A stretch of 64,000 nucleotides of DNA, taken from positions 1 to 64,000 of the forward strand of contig NZ_MKKX01000024.1 of assembly GCF_002091985.1 (NCBI RefSeq). The letters run 5' to 3'. Source of the stretch: Rhodococcus sp. 1163 (GTDB taxonomy: Bacteria > Actinomycetota > Actinomycetes > Mycobacteriales > Mycobacteriaceae). Position 1 is the stretch's first letter, and the number at the start of each line of letters is the position of its first letter. The translations under genes were made by a program, and so were the position numbers. Under the pieces are notes generated by a model. That model had not been told where the DNA came from, did not search any database, and worked only from the letters and a program-made list of their open reading frames with translations. Positions 43,950 to 53,949 of this stretch are shown piece by piece.

Positions 43950-44573
43950 ATCGGCCCACAGCTCGGACAACGACGTGCCGACATCGGCCAGAAGTCGACG
44001 GACGAGCGGTAGACCGATCCCGATGACGCTGGACGGATCCCCCTCGATGCGGTCGACGAACCAGCCACCGAGGCCGTCCAGCGTGAAGGCGCCGGCCACC
44101 GATAACGGCTCTCCCGATGCGAGATACGCCTCGAGGTCGGCAGGGGACGGTTCACTGAAGTGGATCTTCGTCGAACTGCACCCGGCCGCGACCGCGACCG
44201 ACCTCCCGTTCACGACTCGAACGACAGCGTGGCCGGTCAGAAGATCACCTGATCTTCCTGCCATCGCGGCCCACCTACGCCGCGCCACATCGACGCTGTG
44301 AGGCTTGCCCTGTAGCTCGTCGCCGATCGACAACATCGAATCGCACCCGACCACCACTGCGTCGTCGAACTCGGCGAGTACCGCCTCTGCCTTGGCAAGT
44401 GCCAACGCTACGACCACATCCTCGGGTGCCGGATCGGGTCCGAGCGCAGCGGTGAGCGCAGCGGTGAGCGCGTCCTCGTCCACCCCGGACACCCGCACGA
44501 CCGGGTCGATCCCCGCCTTGCGGAGAACTTCGAGCCGTGCAGGCGACGCCGAGGCGAGAACGAAGCGAGGCAC
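43935..44573 (-). CDS. maf: Maf-family nucleotide pyrophosphatase
   Basis: A 212-residue Maf protein that hydrolyses canonical or modified nucleoside triphosphates. The signature LASASPARLEVLRKAG (about 6-21) and the catalytic segments VVGCDSMLSIGDELQGKPHS and IEGDPSSVIGIGLPLVRRLL are typical. GTG 44573 gives the family N-terminus VPRFVLASASPARL; the longer frame to 44720 overlaps accE5. It is 1 nt after the accE5 stop on the same strand, so it is probably in the accD5-accE5-maf operon (Rv3280-Rv3282 order). Confidence 0.92.
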   Translation of the reverse strand: MPRFVLASASPARLEVLRKAGIDPVVRVSGVDEDALTAALTAALGPDPAPEDVVVALALAKAEAVLAEFDDAVVVGCDSMLSIGDELQGKPHSVDVARRRWAAMAGRSGDLLTGHAVVRVVNGRSVAVAAGCSSTKIHFSEPSPADLEAYLASGEPLSVAGAFTLDGLGGWFVDRIEGDPSSVIGIGLPLVRRLLADVGTSLSELWADSGNQ

Positions 44574-44574
44574 T

Positions 44575-44868
44575 CTAGTAGCGCTGCGAGGCGCCGTACG
44601 AGTACGGCGAATACGGCGCGAACGTCCGATGCTTGGAGGCATGAGAACCCCACAGCTCCGGCGGACGTGAGTCAATGGTCGAGGCAGTCGAACCCGCCGC
44701 CGCGGTGAGGACCACGACAAGTGCCGCGATGTCCTGGTCGGACGGATTGCCCTTCACCACTCGAATCGCAGCGTGGACTTCAGCGATCGCAGATGCGTCT
44801 TCCAGGCCTGCAGACTCGATCAGATCCGTAGCTTCGGTGATGTCCGATTCCTTTGCCGGTGCGCTCAT
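44575..44868 (-). CDS. accE5: Acyl-CoA carboxylase epsilon subunit
   Basis: A 97-residue protein of the acyl-CoA carboxylase epsilon family (PF13822), which stabilises the AccA3-AccD5 complex. The sequence has an N-terminal acidic helix region ([51 protein letters not shown]), with the family signature [18 protein letters not shown]. The C-terminus is divergent. ATG 44868 overlaps the accD5 stop (44865-44868). Its neighbour order accD5-accE5-maf fits M. tuberculosis. Confidence 0.92.
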   Translation of the reverse strand: MSAPAKESDITEATDLIESAGLEDASAIAEVHAAIRVVKGNPSDQDIAALVVVLTAAAGSTASTIDSRPPELWGSHASKHRTFAPYSPYSYGASQRY

Positions 44869-46505
44869 AGTGGAATGTTCCCGTGCTTCTTGGGCGGCAA
44901 CGTCACCATTTTGCGCTCGAGAAGCCGCAACGCAGCGACAATCTGGCCACGCGTATGGCTCGGCGGGATGACGGCGTCGAGATAGCCGCGCTCGGCCGCA
45001 ATGTACGGGTTGACGAGGGTGTCCTCGTACTCCTGCTGCAACTTCAACCGCAACGCGTCGACGTCCTCGCCGTTTTTCGCGGCCTCGAGGAGTTGCTTGC
45101 GGTAGACGAATCCGACGGCACCCGATGCACCCATGACCGCGATCTGAGCCGTGGGCCACGCGAGGTTGACGTCGGCACCCATGTGCTTGGAGCCCATGAC
45201 GTCGTATGCGCCGCCGTAGGCCTTTCGCGTGATGACGGTGATCTTGCCGACCGTCGCCTCACCGTAGGCGTAGAGCAACTTCGCGCCACGACGAATGATG
45301 CCGTTGAATTCCTGTTCGGTTCCGGGCAGGAAGCCTGGAACGTCGACGAGGGTGATGATCGGGACGTTGAAGCAGTCGCAGGTTCGTACGAAGCGAGCTG
45401 CCTTCTCGGAGGCGTCGATGTCGAGAGTGCCGGCGAACTGGGTGGGCTGGTTCGCCACGATGCCCACCGAGCGACCGTCGACACGTCCGAAGCCGACGAT
45501 GATATTGCGAGCGCGGCCTTCCTGGACTTCGAGGAACTCGTCGTCATCGAGGATCCGGCGGATGACCTCGTGCATGTCGTACGGGGTGTTCGGTGAATCC
45601 GGGATCAGAGTATCCAGTTCGAGGTCCTCTGCCGTGAGGCTTTCCTCGATGCCACCGACGATCGGATCCGACGGCGCCAGGCGGGGTGCGTCGGCGCGGT
45701 TGTTGCTCGGTAGGTACGACAGCAGATCTCGGACGTAGTCCAACGCGTCCTGCTCGCCGGACGCGACGTAGTGCGCGACACCGGACTTCTCCATGTGGGT
45801 GTGCGCGCCACCGAGTTCTTCCATGGTGACGTTCTCGCCGGTGACGGTCTTGATGACATCGGGGCCGGTGACGAACATCTGCGAGGTGCCGTCGACCATG
45901 ACGACGAAATCGGTCAGTGCGGGGGAGTAGACGTGTCCGCCGGCGGCAGGCCCCATGATCAGCGAGATCTGCGGGATGACTCCGGAGGCCTGGACGTTGC
46001 GGTGGAAGATTTCGCCGTAGAGGCCCAGGGAGACGACGCCCTCCTGGATGCGAGCGCCTGCGCCTTCGTTGATGCCGACCAGCGGACGGCCGGTCTTGAT
46101 CGCAAGATCCATGACCTTGACGATCTTCTCGCCGTAGATCTCACCGAGGGAACCGCCGAAGACGGTGGCATCCTGGGAGAAAACGCAGATGTCGCGCCCG
46201 TCGATGGTGCCGTAGCCGGTGACTACGCCGTCGCCGAAGGGGCGGTTGTCGGCCATTCCGAAGTTGACGGACCGGTGACGAGCGAGCGCGTCCAGTTCGA
46301 CGAACGAACCTTCGTCGAGTAGCGCGGTGATGCGCTCTCGGGCGGTCAACTTGCCTTTCGCGTGCACCTTCTCCACTGCAGCTTCACCACTGGGGAGCAT
46401 CGCGGCTTCCCGGCGACTTCTGAGATCGGCGAGTTTTCCCGCTGTGGTGTGGATATCGGGCTTGGCGGCCGAACCCTGTGCAGTTGCGTCCTGAACACTG
46501 GTCAT
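44865..46505 (-). CDS. accD5: Acyl-CoA carboxylase beta subunit (carboxyltransferase)
   Basis: A 546-residue carboxyltransferase that moves CO2 from biotin to propionyl- or acetyl-CoA, giving methylmalonyl- or malonyl-CoA. Two crotonase-type halves: N-terminal [22 protein letters not shown] and [12 protein letters not shown], oxyanion [18 protein letters not shown], and C-terminal [36 protein letters not shown] and [18 protein letters not shown]. The start is ATG 46505. It is divergent from birA (127 bp). AccA3 supplies biotin and AccE5 stabilises the complex. Confidence 0.97.
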   Translation of the reverse strand: MTSVQDATAQGSAAKPDIHTTAGKLADLRSRREAAMLPSGEAAVEKVHAKGKLTARERITALLDEGSFVELDALARHRSVNFGMADNRPFGDGVVTGYGTIDGRDICVFSQDATVFGGSLGEIYGEKIVKVMDLAIKTGRPLVGINEGAGARIQEGVVSLGLYGEIFHRNVQASGVIPQISLIMGPAAGGHVYSPALTDFVVMVDGTSQMFVTGPDVIKTVTGENVTMEELGGAHTHMEKSGVAHYVASGEQDALDYVRDLLSYLPSNNRADAPRLAPSDPIVGGIEESLTAEDLELDTLIPDSPNTPYDMHEVIRRILDDDEFLEVQEGRARNIIVGFGRVDGRSVGIVANQPTQFAGTLDIDASEKAARFVRTCDCFNVPIITLVDVPGFLPGTEQEFNGIIRRGAKLLYAYGEATVGKITVITRKAYGGAYDVMGSKHMGADVNLAWPTAQIAVMGASGAVGFVYRKQLLEAAKNGEDVDALRLKLQQEYEDTLVNPYIAAERGYLDAVIPPSHTRGQIVAALRLLERKMVTLPPKKHGNIPL

Positions 46506-46632
46506 GGGGGATCACTTTAACCACGACTGTGATGGGTGTCCCGACCGAGGTGCGACAAGCACAGTCGACAAACAAGTCTACTGGCCGGTACATCGACCAG
46601 GCGCGTTCGGTAGGGCCATATGCTCTTGGGTC

Positions 46633-47463
46633 ATGTGGACCAATCTCGACCGCCCCCCGCTCGATGTCGCGGCTCTTCGTCGAGCTCTTGTCGATGGACC
46701 GCAAGCGTCCTGGTCGAGGCTCGACGTGGTCGAGCAAACGGGTTCGACCAACGCCGACCTCATTGCGCGCGCTGACGGGCTCGCCGATCGCACCGCGCTC
46801 GTCGCCGAGCACCAGGACAGCGGGCGTGGCCGTCATTCTCGGCCGTTCTCCGGCGCGCCTCGATCACAGATCCTCTTGTCGGTGCTGATGAAATTTCCGG
46901 GAATCGACCCGGCCGTTCTCGGGTGGCTACCGCTCCTGACCGGAGTCGCCGTAGTCGACGCGCTGCGAACGGTGGCGGCCGTAGACGCTGCCCTGAAATG
47001 GCCGAACGACGTCTTGATCGAGGGGCGAAAGGTCGCTGGCATTCTCGCCGAAGTTGCTACCTACGGTCCGCATCCGGTCGTGGTGGTCGGAATCGGGCTG
47101 AACGTGTCGATGACGACTGAGGAACTGCCTGTCCCGACGGCCACATCGCTGGTGCTCGAGAATGCGGTCGTGGCCGATCGTGACACCATTCTGCGCGCAA
47201 TGTTGCGTGGAATCGGTGCCGAGGTCGATTCCTGGAAGAACTCCGGTTGGAACACCGAGCATCTCGCTCAGCGATATCGCGAGCGGTGCGACACGGTGGG
47301 CCGAAGAGTTCGCGTCGAGATGCCTGGGGATCGAGTATTGGTGGGGGAGGCGACCGACGTCGATGTTCACGGCCGCATCGTCGTTCGTGACGATGAGTCC
47401 GGGCAATCGGTAGCGGTAGCGGCCGGGGATGTCACGCACCTACGCGCGGTGGATCCCGAGTAA
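46633..47463 (+). CDS. birA: Biotin--[acetyl-CoA-carboxylase] ligase
   Basis: A 276-residue ligase that makes biotinyl-AMP and attaches biotin to carrier proteins such as AccA3. The nucleotide motif is QDSGRGRHSRPFSG (GRGRHSR), KWPNDVLIEGRKVAGIL follows, and the C-terminal SH3-like domain includes VLVGEATDVDVHGRIVV. It lacks the N-terminal DNA-binding domain of bifunctional BirA, so it is probably not a repressor. ATG 46633 gives the normal length; a strong hairpin (47469-47503) ends the gene. Confidence 0.94.
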   Translation: MWTNLDRPPLDVAALRRALVDGPQASWSRLDVVEQTGSTNADLIARADGLADRTALVAEHQDSGRGRHSRPFSGAPRSQILLSVLMKFPGIDPAVLGWLPLLTGVAVVDALRTVAAVDAALKWPNDVLIEGRKVAGILAEVATYGPHPVVVVGIGLNVSMTTEELPVPTATSLVLENAVVADRDTILRAMLRGIGAEVDSWKNSGWNTEHLAQRYRERCDTVGRRVRVEMPGDRVLVGEATDVDVHGRIVVRDDESGQSVAVAAGDVTHLRAVDPE

Positions 47464-47468
47464 CCGGT

Positions 47469-47503
47469 GAAGCCACATCATCCGTGACGGATGATGTGGC
47501 TTC
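47469..47503. terminator. Perfect 17-bp inverted repeat after birA
   Basis: GAAGCCACATCATCCGT, one G, then ACGGATGATGTGGCTTC: 17-bp arms at 47469-47485 and 47487-47503. The hairpin starts 6 nt after the birA stop and spans an early AUG frame of the next gene, so it supports the later start (47557). It is a likely terminator of birA, or an mRNA 3'-end structure. Confidence 0.72.
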
Positions 47504-47556
47504 GACAGATGCGATGGGATCGTTCTGAGCAGATGAAGAACTGCGGAGGGGCACTC

Positions 47557-48801
47557 ATGGAACCGCGACATGCATCGGATGCGACGCCGTCGAGTGTGTC
47601 GGAGTCGTGGTCGCTCCCACGCGGGGTGATCGTGTTGCTGGGGCTTGCCTCACTCGTCGTCTGCGTCGCCGGAACGCGTGCGTTCTCGGGCGTGGTGGGG
47701 CCGACGTTTCTTGCCTTGATGCTGACCGTCGCGGTGCATCCGTTTCCAGAGTGGTTGCGGCGCAAGGGGTTTCCGGCATGGACCGCAACGATCATCGCGA
47801 TTGTTCTCGTGTACTCCATTCTTCTCGTGTTGGTATTGGCACTCGTCGTATCGACCGCCCGGCTTGCGACGCTGTTGCCGACCTACGCCGATGAATTCGA
47901 CAGTCTTGTCGACAGTGTTCGGACTCTTTTGTCGAACAACGGAATTGGGCAAGACCAGATCCAAGGTTTGATGTCGAAAATCGATGCGGGCACGGTGTTC
48001 GGGGTGATCGACGGTCTTCTCGTGGACGTGCTGGGTATTTTCTCCAACTTGCTTTTCGTCCTCGTGCTGCTGTTGTTCATGGCGGCCGACGGCAGTTCGT
48101 TCACCACTCGGATATCGACATTGGTCGGTACCCGGCCCGATATCGCGGGCGCATTCGTGTCCTTCTCTACGGGCACTCGTACTTATCTGATCGTCTCCAC
48201 GATCTTCGGCTTGATCGTTGCCGTCATCGACGCAGGTGCACTGTGGGCGATGGGTATCCCACTTCCAGTGTTGTGGGGGCTGTTGTCGTTCATCACGAAT
48301 TACATTCCCAACATCGGATTCGTCCTCGGACTGATTCCGCCCGCTCTGTTGGCGCTGTTGCAGGGCGGGCCCACTCTGATGATCGCGGTGATCGTCGTCT
48401 ACAGCGTTGTCAACGTCGTCATCCAGTCGATTATTCAGCCGAAGTTCGTCGGCGACGCCGTGGGATTGTCGGTCACGCTGACATTTCTTTCGCTCGTGTT
48501 CTGGTCCTGGGTTCTCGGTCCGCTCGGAGCAGTCCTCGCCATTCCGTCGACCTTGATGGCCAAAGCGTTGTTGGTGGACATCGATCCAGCAACCAGGTGG
48601 GCGGACATTCTGATGTCCGGTGGTGACGGCCGGGCCACCGATGCGGAACCGGACCCCGCCGATCCCGAGGCCGCTCATCCCGAGGCCGCTGATTCCGACA
48701 GTGAGGAAGATGTCGGTGGAGCCGCGGATTCGGATGGTGATGAGGACGCAGCTCTCGTGGCAGGATCGCCTCGTACGAAAAAGGATCCGGCCGAGGAGTG
48801 A
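47557..48801 (+). CDS. AI-2E family transporter
   Basis: A 414-residue integral membrane protein of the AI-2E (PF01594) family, which exports small molecules. Hydrophobic helices lie at about 22-40, 45-60, 70-100, 145-170, 205-240, 245-290, and 295-330; the segment LPVLWGLLSFITNYIPNIGFVLGLIPPALLALLQGG is the family hallmark. An acidic low-complexity tail (about 355-414: DPADPEAAHPEAADSDSEED...) is unusual. ATG 47557 with GGAGGGG upstream is chosen over the frame to 47491. Substrate is unknown. The next gene, in the same direction, starts 5 bp after the stop. Confidence 0.88.
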   Translation: MEPRHASDATPSSVSESWSLPRGVIVLLGLASLVVCVAGTRAFSGVVGPTFLALMLTVAVHPFPEWLRRKGFPAWTATIIAIVLVYSILLVLVLALVVSTARLATLLPTYADEFDSLVDSVRTLLSNNGIGQDQIQGLMSKIDAGTVFGVIDGLLVDVLGIFSNLLFVLVLLLFMAADGSSFTTRISTLVGTRPDIAGAFVSFSTGTRTYLIVSTIFGLIVAVIDAGALWAMGIPLPVLWGLLSFITNYIPNIGFVLGLIPPALLALLQGGPTLMIAVIVVYSVVNVVIQSIIQPKFVGDAVGLSVTLTFLSLVFWSWVLGPLGAVLAIPSTLMAKALLVDIDPATRWADILMSGGDGRATDAEPDPADPEAAHPEAADSDSEEDVGGAADSDGDEDAALVAGSPRTKKDPAEE

Positions 48802-48806
48802 GTCGT

Positions 48807-49403
48807 ATGGGGTATCCGGAAGATGCGTTGGCAGACGAGGAAGAACTGCTTCTGCATCATCACCCGCATTGGAAGATGTTGGTGCTGCCTGCGTTGACAT
48901 TCATCCTCGTCACCGCTGTCGCAGGTTTCGTGATCGGCCTGATCTCGGTAAAGCTCGATGGTTCGAGTTCCACTGTCGCATCGATAGTCACTGCAGTTCT
49001 GTGGGCGATCGTCGTCGCCTGGCGGTGCATTGCCCCCCTCATCGGCTGGAAATGCACGCACTTCATCGTCACCGACCGCCGAGTGCTCATCCGGCAGGGC
49101 GTCATCACCCACTCGGGAATCGATATCCCGATGGGCCGTATTTCCAATGTCCAGTTTCGGCACGGGTTGATCGATCGCATGCTCGGTACCGGAACCCTCA
49201 TCATTGCTTCGGCGTCCGACGACCCGTTGGAGTTCGACGACATTCCACGCGTCCAGCGGGTTCACTCGCTTCTCTACCAGCAAGTATTCGACGCGCTGGA
49301 GATTCGCCGGGACGACCGTCCACGGTTCGACGACGGAGAAGTCTCGTACGAGGAGTCCTCGGACTCGGCGAAAAGAGGATGGCGCGCGGGGAAACGCTGG
49401 TAA
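48807..49403 (+). CDS. PH-domain (bPH2) membrane protein, Rv3278c-like
   Basis: A 198-residue protein with two N-terminal transmembrane helices (about 24-46 MLVLPALTFILVTAVAGFVIGLI and 60-80 IVTAVLWAIVVAWRCIAPLIG) and a bPH2 domain (about 84-165, CTHFIVTDRRVLIRQGVITHSGIDIPMGRISNVQFRHGLIDRMLGTGTLIIASAS). The family is found in cell-envelope gene clusters. ATG 48807 is preferred; GTG 48798 overlaps the upstream stop. It is in the operon with the AI-2E transporter. Confidence 0.88.
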   Translation: MGYPEDALADEEELLLHHHPHWKMLVLPALTFILVTAVAGFVIGLISVKLDGSSSTVASIVTAVLWAIVVAWRCIAPLIGWKCTHFIVTDRRVLIRQGVITHSGIDIPMGRISNVQFRHGLIDRMLGTGTLIIASASDDPLEFDDIPRVQRVHSLLYQQVFDALEIRRDDRPRFDDGEVSYEESSDSAKRGWRAGKRW

Positions 49404-49443
49404 TCGAAGCGTTCTCACAGAAACGAACCGTAGGGTTGCGCGG

Positions 49444-50124
49444 GTGACCGAAGTGCTGCTTGCAGAAGACGACGAAGCAATTGCTGCCCCCCTCTCGCGA
49501 GCGCTCGGGCGTGAGGGGTACACGGTGACGGTCGAGCAGACCGGTCCAGCTGCTCTCCAACGGGCTCTCGACGGGAACTACGACCTGCTGATTCTCGACC
49601 TCGGTCTGCCGGGGATGGACGGCCTCGAAGTCTGTCGGCAGGTCCGCGCCAACAGCTCCGAACTTGCCGTTCTGATGTTGACGGCGCGGACGGACGAGGT
49701 CGACTTCGTGGTCGGGCTCGACGCCGGCGCCGACGACTACGTAGGTAAGCCGTTTCGACTCGCCGAGCTCATGGCCCGTGTACGGGCCCTGCTTCGGCGA
49801 CGCGGTCCCGGTGAGGACACCCCGATCGAAGTCGGCGGGATCAGGCTCGAGCCTGCAGCCAGGCGAGTGCTGGTGAACGGTACCGAGATCGCATTGGCGA
49901 ACAAGGAATACGAGCTGCTCAAAGTGCTCCTCGACCATGCTGGGCAAGTCGTCTCCCGCGAGACGATTCTCCGGGAAGTATGGGGCGACGCGGAACTCCG
50001 CGGCTCCAAGACACTCGACATGCACATGTCATGGCTGCGCCGGAAGATCGGTGACGAGGGATCGGTTGCCGAGCGCCGCATCGCCACCGTGCGCGGAGTC
50101 GGATTCCGGATCAACAGCGACTGA
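49444..50124 (+). CDS. OmpR-type DNA-binding response regulator
   Basis: A 226-residue two-component response regulator. The receiver domain has D9/D10, phosphoacceptor D52 (LLILDLGLPGMDG), T80 and K102 (VGKPF). The C-terminal OmpR/PhoB winged helix (about 125-220) has EYELLKVLLDHAGQVVSRETILREVWGD and RRKIGDEGSVAERRIATVRGVGFRI. GTG 49444 is the start. It is followed by its histidine kinase 3 bp later, and the pair follows the PH-domain gene by 40 bp. Confidence 0.95.
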   Translation: MTEVLLAEDDEAIAAPLSRALGREGYTVTVEQTGPAALQRALDGNYDLLILDLGLPGMDGLEVCRQVRANSSELAVLMLTARTDEVDFVVGLDAGADDYVGKPFRLAELMARVRALLRRRGPGEDTPIEVGGIRLEPAARRVLVNGTEIALANKEYELLKVLLDHAGQVVSRETILREVWGDAELRGSKTLDMHMSWLRRKIGDEGSVAERRIATVRGVGFRINSD

Positions 50125-50127
50125 TCG

Positions 50128-51453
50128 ATGCGCCGTCGCATACTTCAATCCATCCTGGCCGTCGTCCTACTGACCGCTATGCTGCTCGGTCTGCCCCTTG
50201 TCTACACCGCTTGGCTGTGGGTAGAGGATTTCACTCGCGACGACCTTCAACGTCGGCTCGATCGGATGGCATCGGAAATCCTCTCGCAAGAGGGGGACCG
50301 AGGCATCGTGGAGGGTGTCCTCGACATCGGCTCGCTCAGGTTGGCAGTTCCAGAAGGCGGACGCCTCGTCGTGGTGTTTCCGACACCACAGGATGCCGCG
50401 TCGAGGGTGGACATCGGTGAGAGCTTCGTGCCCGCCCCGTTGGTGGAATCGCTGTCGCTGGGAACTGCAGGATCGTTACGGCTCGAAGTGCCGTCGCACG
50501 ATATGCGAACCTTGCAGAAACAAGCTGTCGGTGCAGTGGCACTCGTGGTGTTGGCATCGATTCTCATCGGAACCGCAGTGGCTGTATTGACCGCCAATCG
50601 TCTGGCCGATCCTCTGCGCGACGTCGCACGACGGGCGCAGCGACTCGCCGAAGGAGACTTTCGTCCTGATCCACGACGGCACGGAATTGCCGAGCTCGAC
50701 CGGGTCTCGGAAGTCCTCGACTCGGCGACCGTCGAGATCGCGGGCAGACTGCAACGCGAGCATGCGCTGGTCGCCGACGTATCGCACCAGCTGCGCAGTC
50801 GGCTGACGGCCGTCCGGCTTCGGCTCGACGAACTATCGACGCATCCAGATCCCGATGTAGTCGCCGAAGCCGATGAAGCGATGGCACAGGTCGATCGGTT
50901 GACCCTCGCGATCGACGAGTTGGTGCGCTCGTCCCGTAGCGACGGTGCAGCTGGCGCCGAGGACGTAGCTGTCGTCGCGGAACTCAGCGGAGTCATCGGG
51001 GAGTGGCAGCGAAACTTCGAGGATGTCGGCCGAACACTGGAACTCGAAGGTGGACCGGAACTCAAGGCATCGGTGACGGGTTCGAGATTGCGCGAGGCAG
51101 TCGCGGTCCTGGTGGACAACGCGCTCTCGCACGGCGGCGGTAAATGCACCGTGGCGGTGCGGCTGATTCCGGCACTGGACACGGCCGAGCGGCGGCGCGA
51201 GCCGCTGGTGTGTATCGAGGTCTCGGACGAGGGCAGCGGCGTCAGCAACGAGTTGGCCCCGCATATCTTCGATCGCGGGTTCTCCGGCGCCGGATCGACC
51301 GGCGTGGGTCTCGCCCTCGCACGAGCACTCGTCGAGGCGGACGGTGGAAGGCTGGAATTGCAGCGACGCAAGCCAGCTTTGTTCTCGGTGTTCCTACCTG
51401 CGTCCCGCGAAGAAGCCAGTACCCCGTCTCCACGGGCTCGAGAGCCACGCTGA
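50128..51453 (+). CDS. Sensor histidine kinase
   Basis: A 441-residue kinase, partner of the upstream response regulator. TM helices at about 8-30 and 134-157 flank a 100-residue extracytoplasmic sensor region. HAMP (about 157-208) is followed by the phosphoacceptor box ADVSHQLRSRLTAVRLRLDEL with H220, where the usual RTPLT is replaced by RSRLT. The ATPase has VLVDNALSHGGG (N box), EVSDEGSGV (G1) and GSTGVGLALARALVEADGG (G2). The signal is unknown. The short spacing to the regulator indicates translational coupling. Confidence 0.93.
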   Translation: MRRRILQSILAVVLLTAMLLGLPLVYTAWLWVEDFTRDDLQRRLDRMASEILSQEGDRGIVEGVLDIGSLRLAVPEGGRLVVVFPTPQDAASRVDIGESFVPAPLVESLSLGTAGSLRLEVPSHDMRTLQKQAVGAVALVVLASILIGTAVAVLTANRLADPLRDVARRAQRLAEGDFRPDPRRHGIAELDRVSEVLDSATVEIAGRLQREHALVADVSHQLRSRLTAVRLRLDELSTHPDPDVVAEADEAMAQVDRLTLAIDELVRSSRSDGAAGAEDVAVVAELSGVIGEWQRNFEDVGRTLELEGGPELKASVTGSRLREAVAVLVDNALSHGGGKCTVAVRLIPALDTAERRREPLVCIEVSDEGSGVSNELAPHIFDRGFSGAGSTGVGLALARALVEADGGRLELQRRKPALFSVFLPASREEASTPSPRAREPR

Positions 51454-51468
51454 GCGCAGAAAAGTAGG

Positions 51469-52032
51469 TCAGCTGTGACCGAGTTGCTCCTCGGCAGCTT
51501 CCGCGGGCGTCGGATCGTAATCGGTCGATCCCGCGGCAGCGCCTCGCGCATTCTCGTCGGGGAACGCGAACTTTCGTAGCGCCCAGAACCGGAATGCCAT
51601 CTGTAGAAGATTGCCGATGATGTAGTTCAGGATGAAGTCGAGAATCAACACCATCGTCAGGCTGTTGTGCCCTTCGCGGATGTCGAACAAGTTGTTCGCC
51701 ACCCACAGTGGGGCAGCCGCCAGAATGACACCGATTCCGCTGATCGTGAAGAACAGCAAAGCCTCGTGATGGCGCTCGCGGCCACCACGATTCTTGAAGG
51801 CCCATTCACGGTTGAGGATGTAGCTCAAAATGGTGGCCATCACGCCCGAGATGATCTTCGCGACGACAGGCTTGGGCTCGAGGATGGTCAGACTGAGCGA
51901 ATAGAAGATCACCAGGTCGAACACCATCGTGGTCCCACCGACGATTGCAAATTTGATCAGCTCGGTGTGACGAATCGCCAGCACCCGTAGCGGACCGGGA
52001 AGGCGATGAATCAAACTGTCGATCGAGGGCAC
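51469..52032 (-). CDS. GtrA-family membrane protein
   Basis: A 187-residue four-helix membrane protein of the GtrA (PF04138) family. Helices are about 24-44 (ELIKFAIVGGTTMVFDLVIFYSL), 52-75, 95-115 and 130-150. GtrA proteins help flip polyprenyl-linked sugars for surface polysaccharide, and the M. tuberculosis counterpart Rv3277 holds the same place next to purK. The C-terminal tail (about 155-187) is cytoplasmic and acidic. It is 15 bp away from the end of the convergent histidine kinase gene, and upstream of purK in the divergent direction. Confidence 0.9.
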   Translation of the reverse strand: MPSIDSLIHRLPGPLRVLAIRHTELIKFAIVGGTTMVFDLVIFYSLSLTILEPKPVVAKIISGVMATILSYILNREWAFKNRGGRERHHEALLFFTISGIGVILAAAPLWVANNLFDIREGHNSLTMVLILDFILNYIIGNLLQMAFRFWALRKFAFPDENARGAAAGSTDYDPTPAEAAEEQLGHS

Positions 52033-52174
52033 AACGAAGGAGTCTACGAAACGAAATGCCCAATCGGCTAACCGGCACGCGAATCATCAGCGAGTTCTCA
52101 GTGAAGTAATGGGAGAGGGCGTTCGAATCCATTCCTGCCTAGAGGGGGTCTGCTGGCTGTGGAATCTGCCCCGC

Positions 52175-53443
52175 ATGACACGATATGAAGCCGTGACAGG
52201 TCTATCTCCGCGCCCCACCACCCCCCGTAGTTCGTCCACCGGAATGCCGGTAGTGGCGATGATCGGCGGAGGCCAGTTGGCGCGAATGACGCATCAGGCC
52301 GCAATTGCGCTCGGCCAAACCCTACGAGTCCTCTCCGCAGGCGCCGATGAGCCGGCCGCGCAGGTCAGCGCCGATGTCGTGCTCGGACACCATGATGACC
52401 TGAACGCCCTCCGCACGGTCGCCACGGGATCCAACGTCGTCACGTTCGACCATGAGCAGGTACCGACCGAACATCTCGAAGTCCTCGTCGCGGAAGGCGT
52501 CAACGTACAGCCACCGCCGTCGGCGCTGATCTACGCACAGGACAAGCTGAAGATGCGTCGGAAATTGGGTGAGCTCGGGATTCCGATCCCGAAATTTGCC
52601 GAGGTCACCTGGGTGGGAGATGTCACAGCTTTCGGCGACGCCCACGGGTGGCCGGTGGTAGTCAAATCCATCCGTGGTGGATACGACGGACGCGGTGTGT
52701 GGATGCCGAAGGATGCCGACGAGGCAGAGAGCATCGTGGCGCGTCAACTCGATCTCGGCGTCGCACTGATGGTCGAGGAGAAGGTCGAACTGCGGCGCGA
52801 GCTTTCCGCCATGGTCGGTAGGTCCCCGTTCGGACAGGGCGCGGCGTGGCCCGTAGTCGAAACGGTTCAGCGCGACGGGCAATGCGCGGTGGTCATCGCA
52901 CCGGCAGGCTCGCTCGACGACGACGTGGCGATCGACGCCGAAAGAATGGCGTTGGGGCTTGCCGCCGAGCTCGGAGTCGTCGGCGCAATGGCAGTCGAGC
53001 TGTTCGAGACCGTCGACGGCGGCATCCTCGTCAACGAACTCGCGATGCGTCCGCACAACTCCGGGCATTGGAGCATGGACGGATGCCGAACTTCGCAGTT
53101 CGAGCAGCATGTTCGTGCGGTACTCGACTACCCACTGGGTGATACGACGCCGTTGGCGCCGGTCACTGTCATGGCCAACATTCTCGGAGCGCCGCAGGCA
53201 CCGACGATGACGATGGACGAACGGCTTCATCACCTCTTCGCGCGGATGCCGGACGCCAAGGTGCACCTCTATGGCAAGAGCGAGCGCGAAGCCCGCAAGA
53301 TCGGCCATGTCAACGTACTCGGAGCACCGAACGGGCAAGCATCGGACGAGGCGTACGTGGCCGCTGTCCGGGAGAAAGCAGAACGCGCGGCACACTGGAT
53401 GTCGCACGCAGAATGGACCGACGGATGGGACCCGCACCAATGA
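52175..53443 (+). CDS. purK: N5-carboxyaminoimidazole ribonucleotide synthase (ATP-grasp)
   Basis: Converts AIR, ATP and bicarbonate to N5-CAIR in purine synthesis. About 422 residues: N-terminal [20 protein letters not shown], the ATP-grasp [14 protein letters not shown], and [18 protein letters not shown] near the end. The start is uncertain: ATG 52175 and GTG 52193 are both plausible, with no Shine-Dalgarno. PurE follows with an ATGA overlap (53440-53443), so the two enzymes act together. Confidence 0.95.
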   Translation: MTRYEAVTGLSPRPTTPRSSSTGMPVVAMIGGGQLARMTHQAAIALGQTLRVLSAGADEPAAQVSADVVLGHHDDLNALRTVATGSNVVTFDHEQVPTEHLEVLVAEGVNVQPPPSALIYAQDKLKMRRKLGELGIPIPKFAEVTWVGDVTAFGDAHGWPVVVKSIRGGYDGRGVWMPKDADEAESIVARQLDLGVALMVEEKVELRRELSAMVGRSPFGQGAAWPVVETVQRDGQCAVVIAPAGSLDDDVAIDAERMALGLAAELGVVGAMAVELFETVDGGILVNELAMRPHNSGHWSMDGCRTSQFEQHVRAVLDYPLGDTTPLAPVTVMANILGAPQAPTMTMDERLHHLFARMPDAKVHLYGKSEREARKIGHVNVLGAPNGQASDEAYVAAVREKAERAAHWMSHAEWTDGWDPHQ

Positions 53444-53949
53444 CCGAACAATTGGGCCCTCAGGTCGGCCTCATCATGGGCAGCGACTCCGACTGGCCGA
53501 CGATGGAGGCCGCAGCGGACGCATTGGCCGAATTCGGGATTCGCTTCGAGGTCGGTGTCGTCTCGGCGCACCGCACACCCAAGCGCATGCTCGACTATGC
53601 GACGAGCGCCGCCGAGCGGGGGCTCAGCGTGATCATCGCCGGAGCCGGTGGAGCAGCTCATCTGCCAGGTATGGTCGCTTCGGCTACGCCGCTGCCGGTC
53701 ATCGGTGTACCTGTTCCCTTGAAGTACTTGGACGGTATGGATTCACTGCTGTCGATCGTGCAGATGCCCGCCGGGATACCGGTTGCCACGGTGTCGATCG
53801 GGGGTGCCCGAAACGCAGGACTCCTCGCTGCTCGCATTCTGGGCGCCTCGGACCCCGAGCTCCGGTCGCGCATCGAGAAGTTCCAACAAGACCTCGAGGC
53901 AATGGTGCTCGACAAGGACGCGGCACTGCGCGCCAAACTCCTCGGGTAA
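53440..53949 (+). CDS. purE: N5-carboxyaminoimidazole ribonucleotide mutase
   Basis: Rearranges N5-CAIR to CAIR. A 169-residue class I Pur[20 protein letters not shown] near the N-terminus, [22 protein letters not shown], the substrate loop [27 protein letters not shown], and the C-terminal [22 protein letters not shown] 53440 overlaps the purK stop. The next gene starts in its own stop (TAATG). Confidence 0.96.
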   Translation: MTEQLGPQVGLIMGSDSDWPTMEAAADALAEFGIRFEVGVVSAHRTPKRMLDYATSAAERGLSVIIAGAGGAAHLPGMVASATPLPVIGVPVPLKYLDGMDSLLSIVQMPAGIPVATVSIGGARNAGLLAARILGASDPELRSRIEKFQQDLEAMVLDKDAALRAKLLG

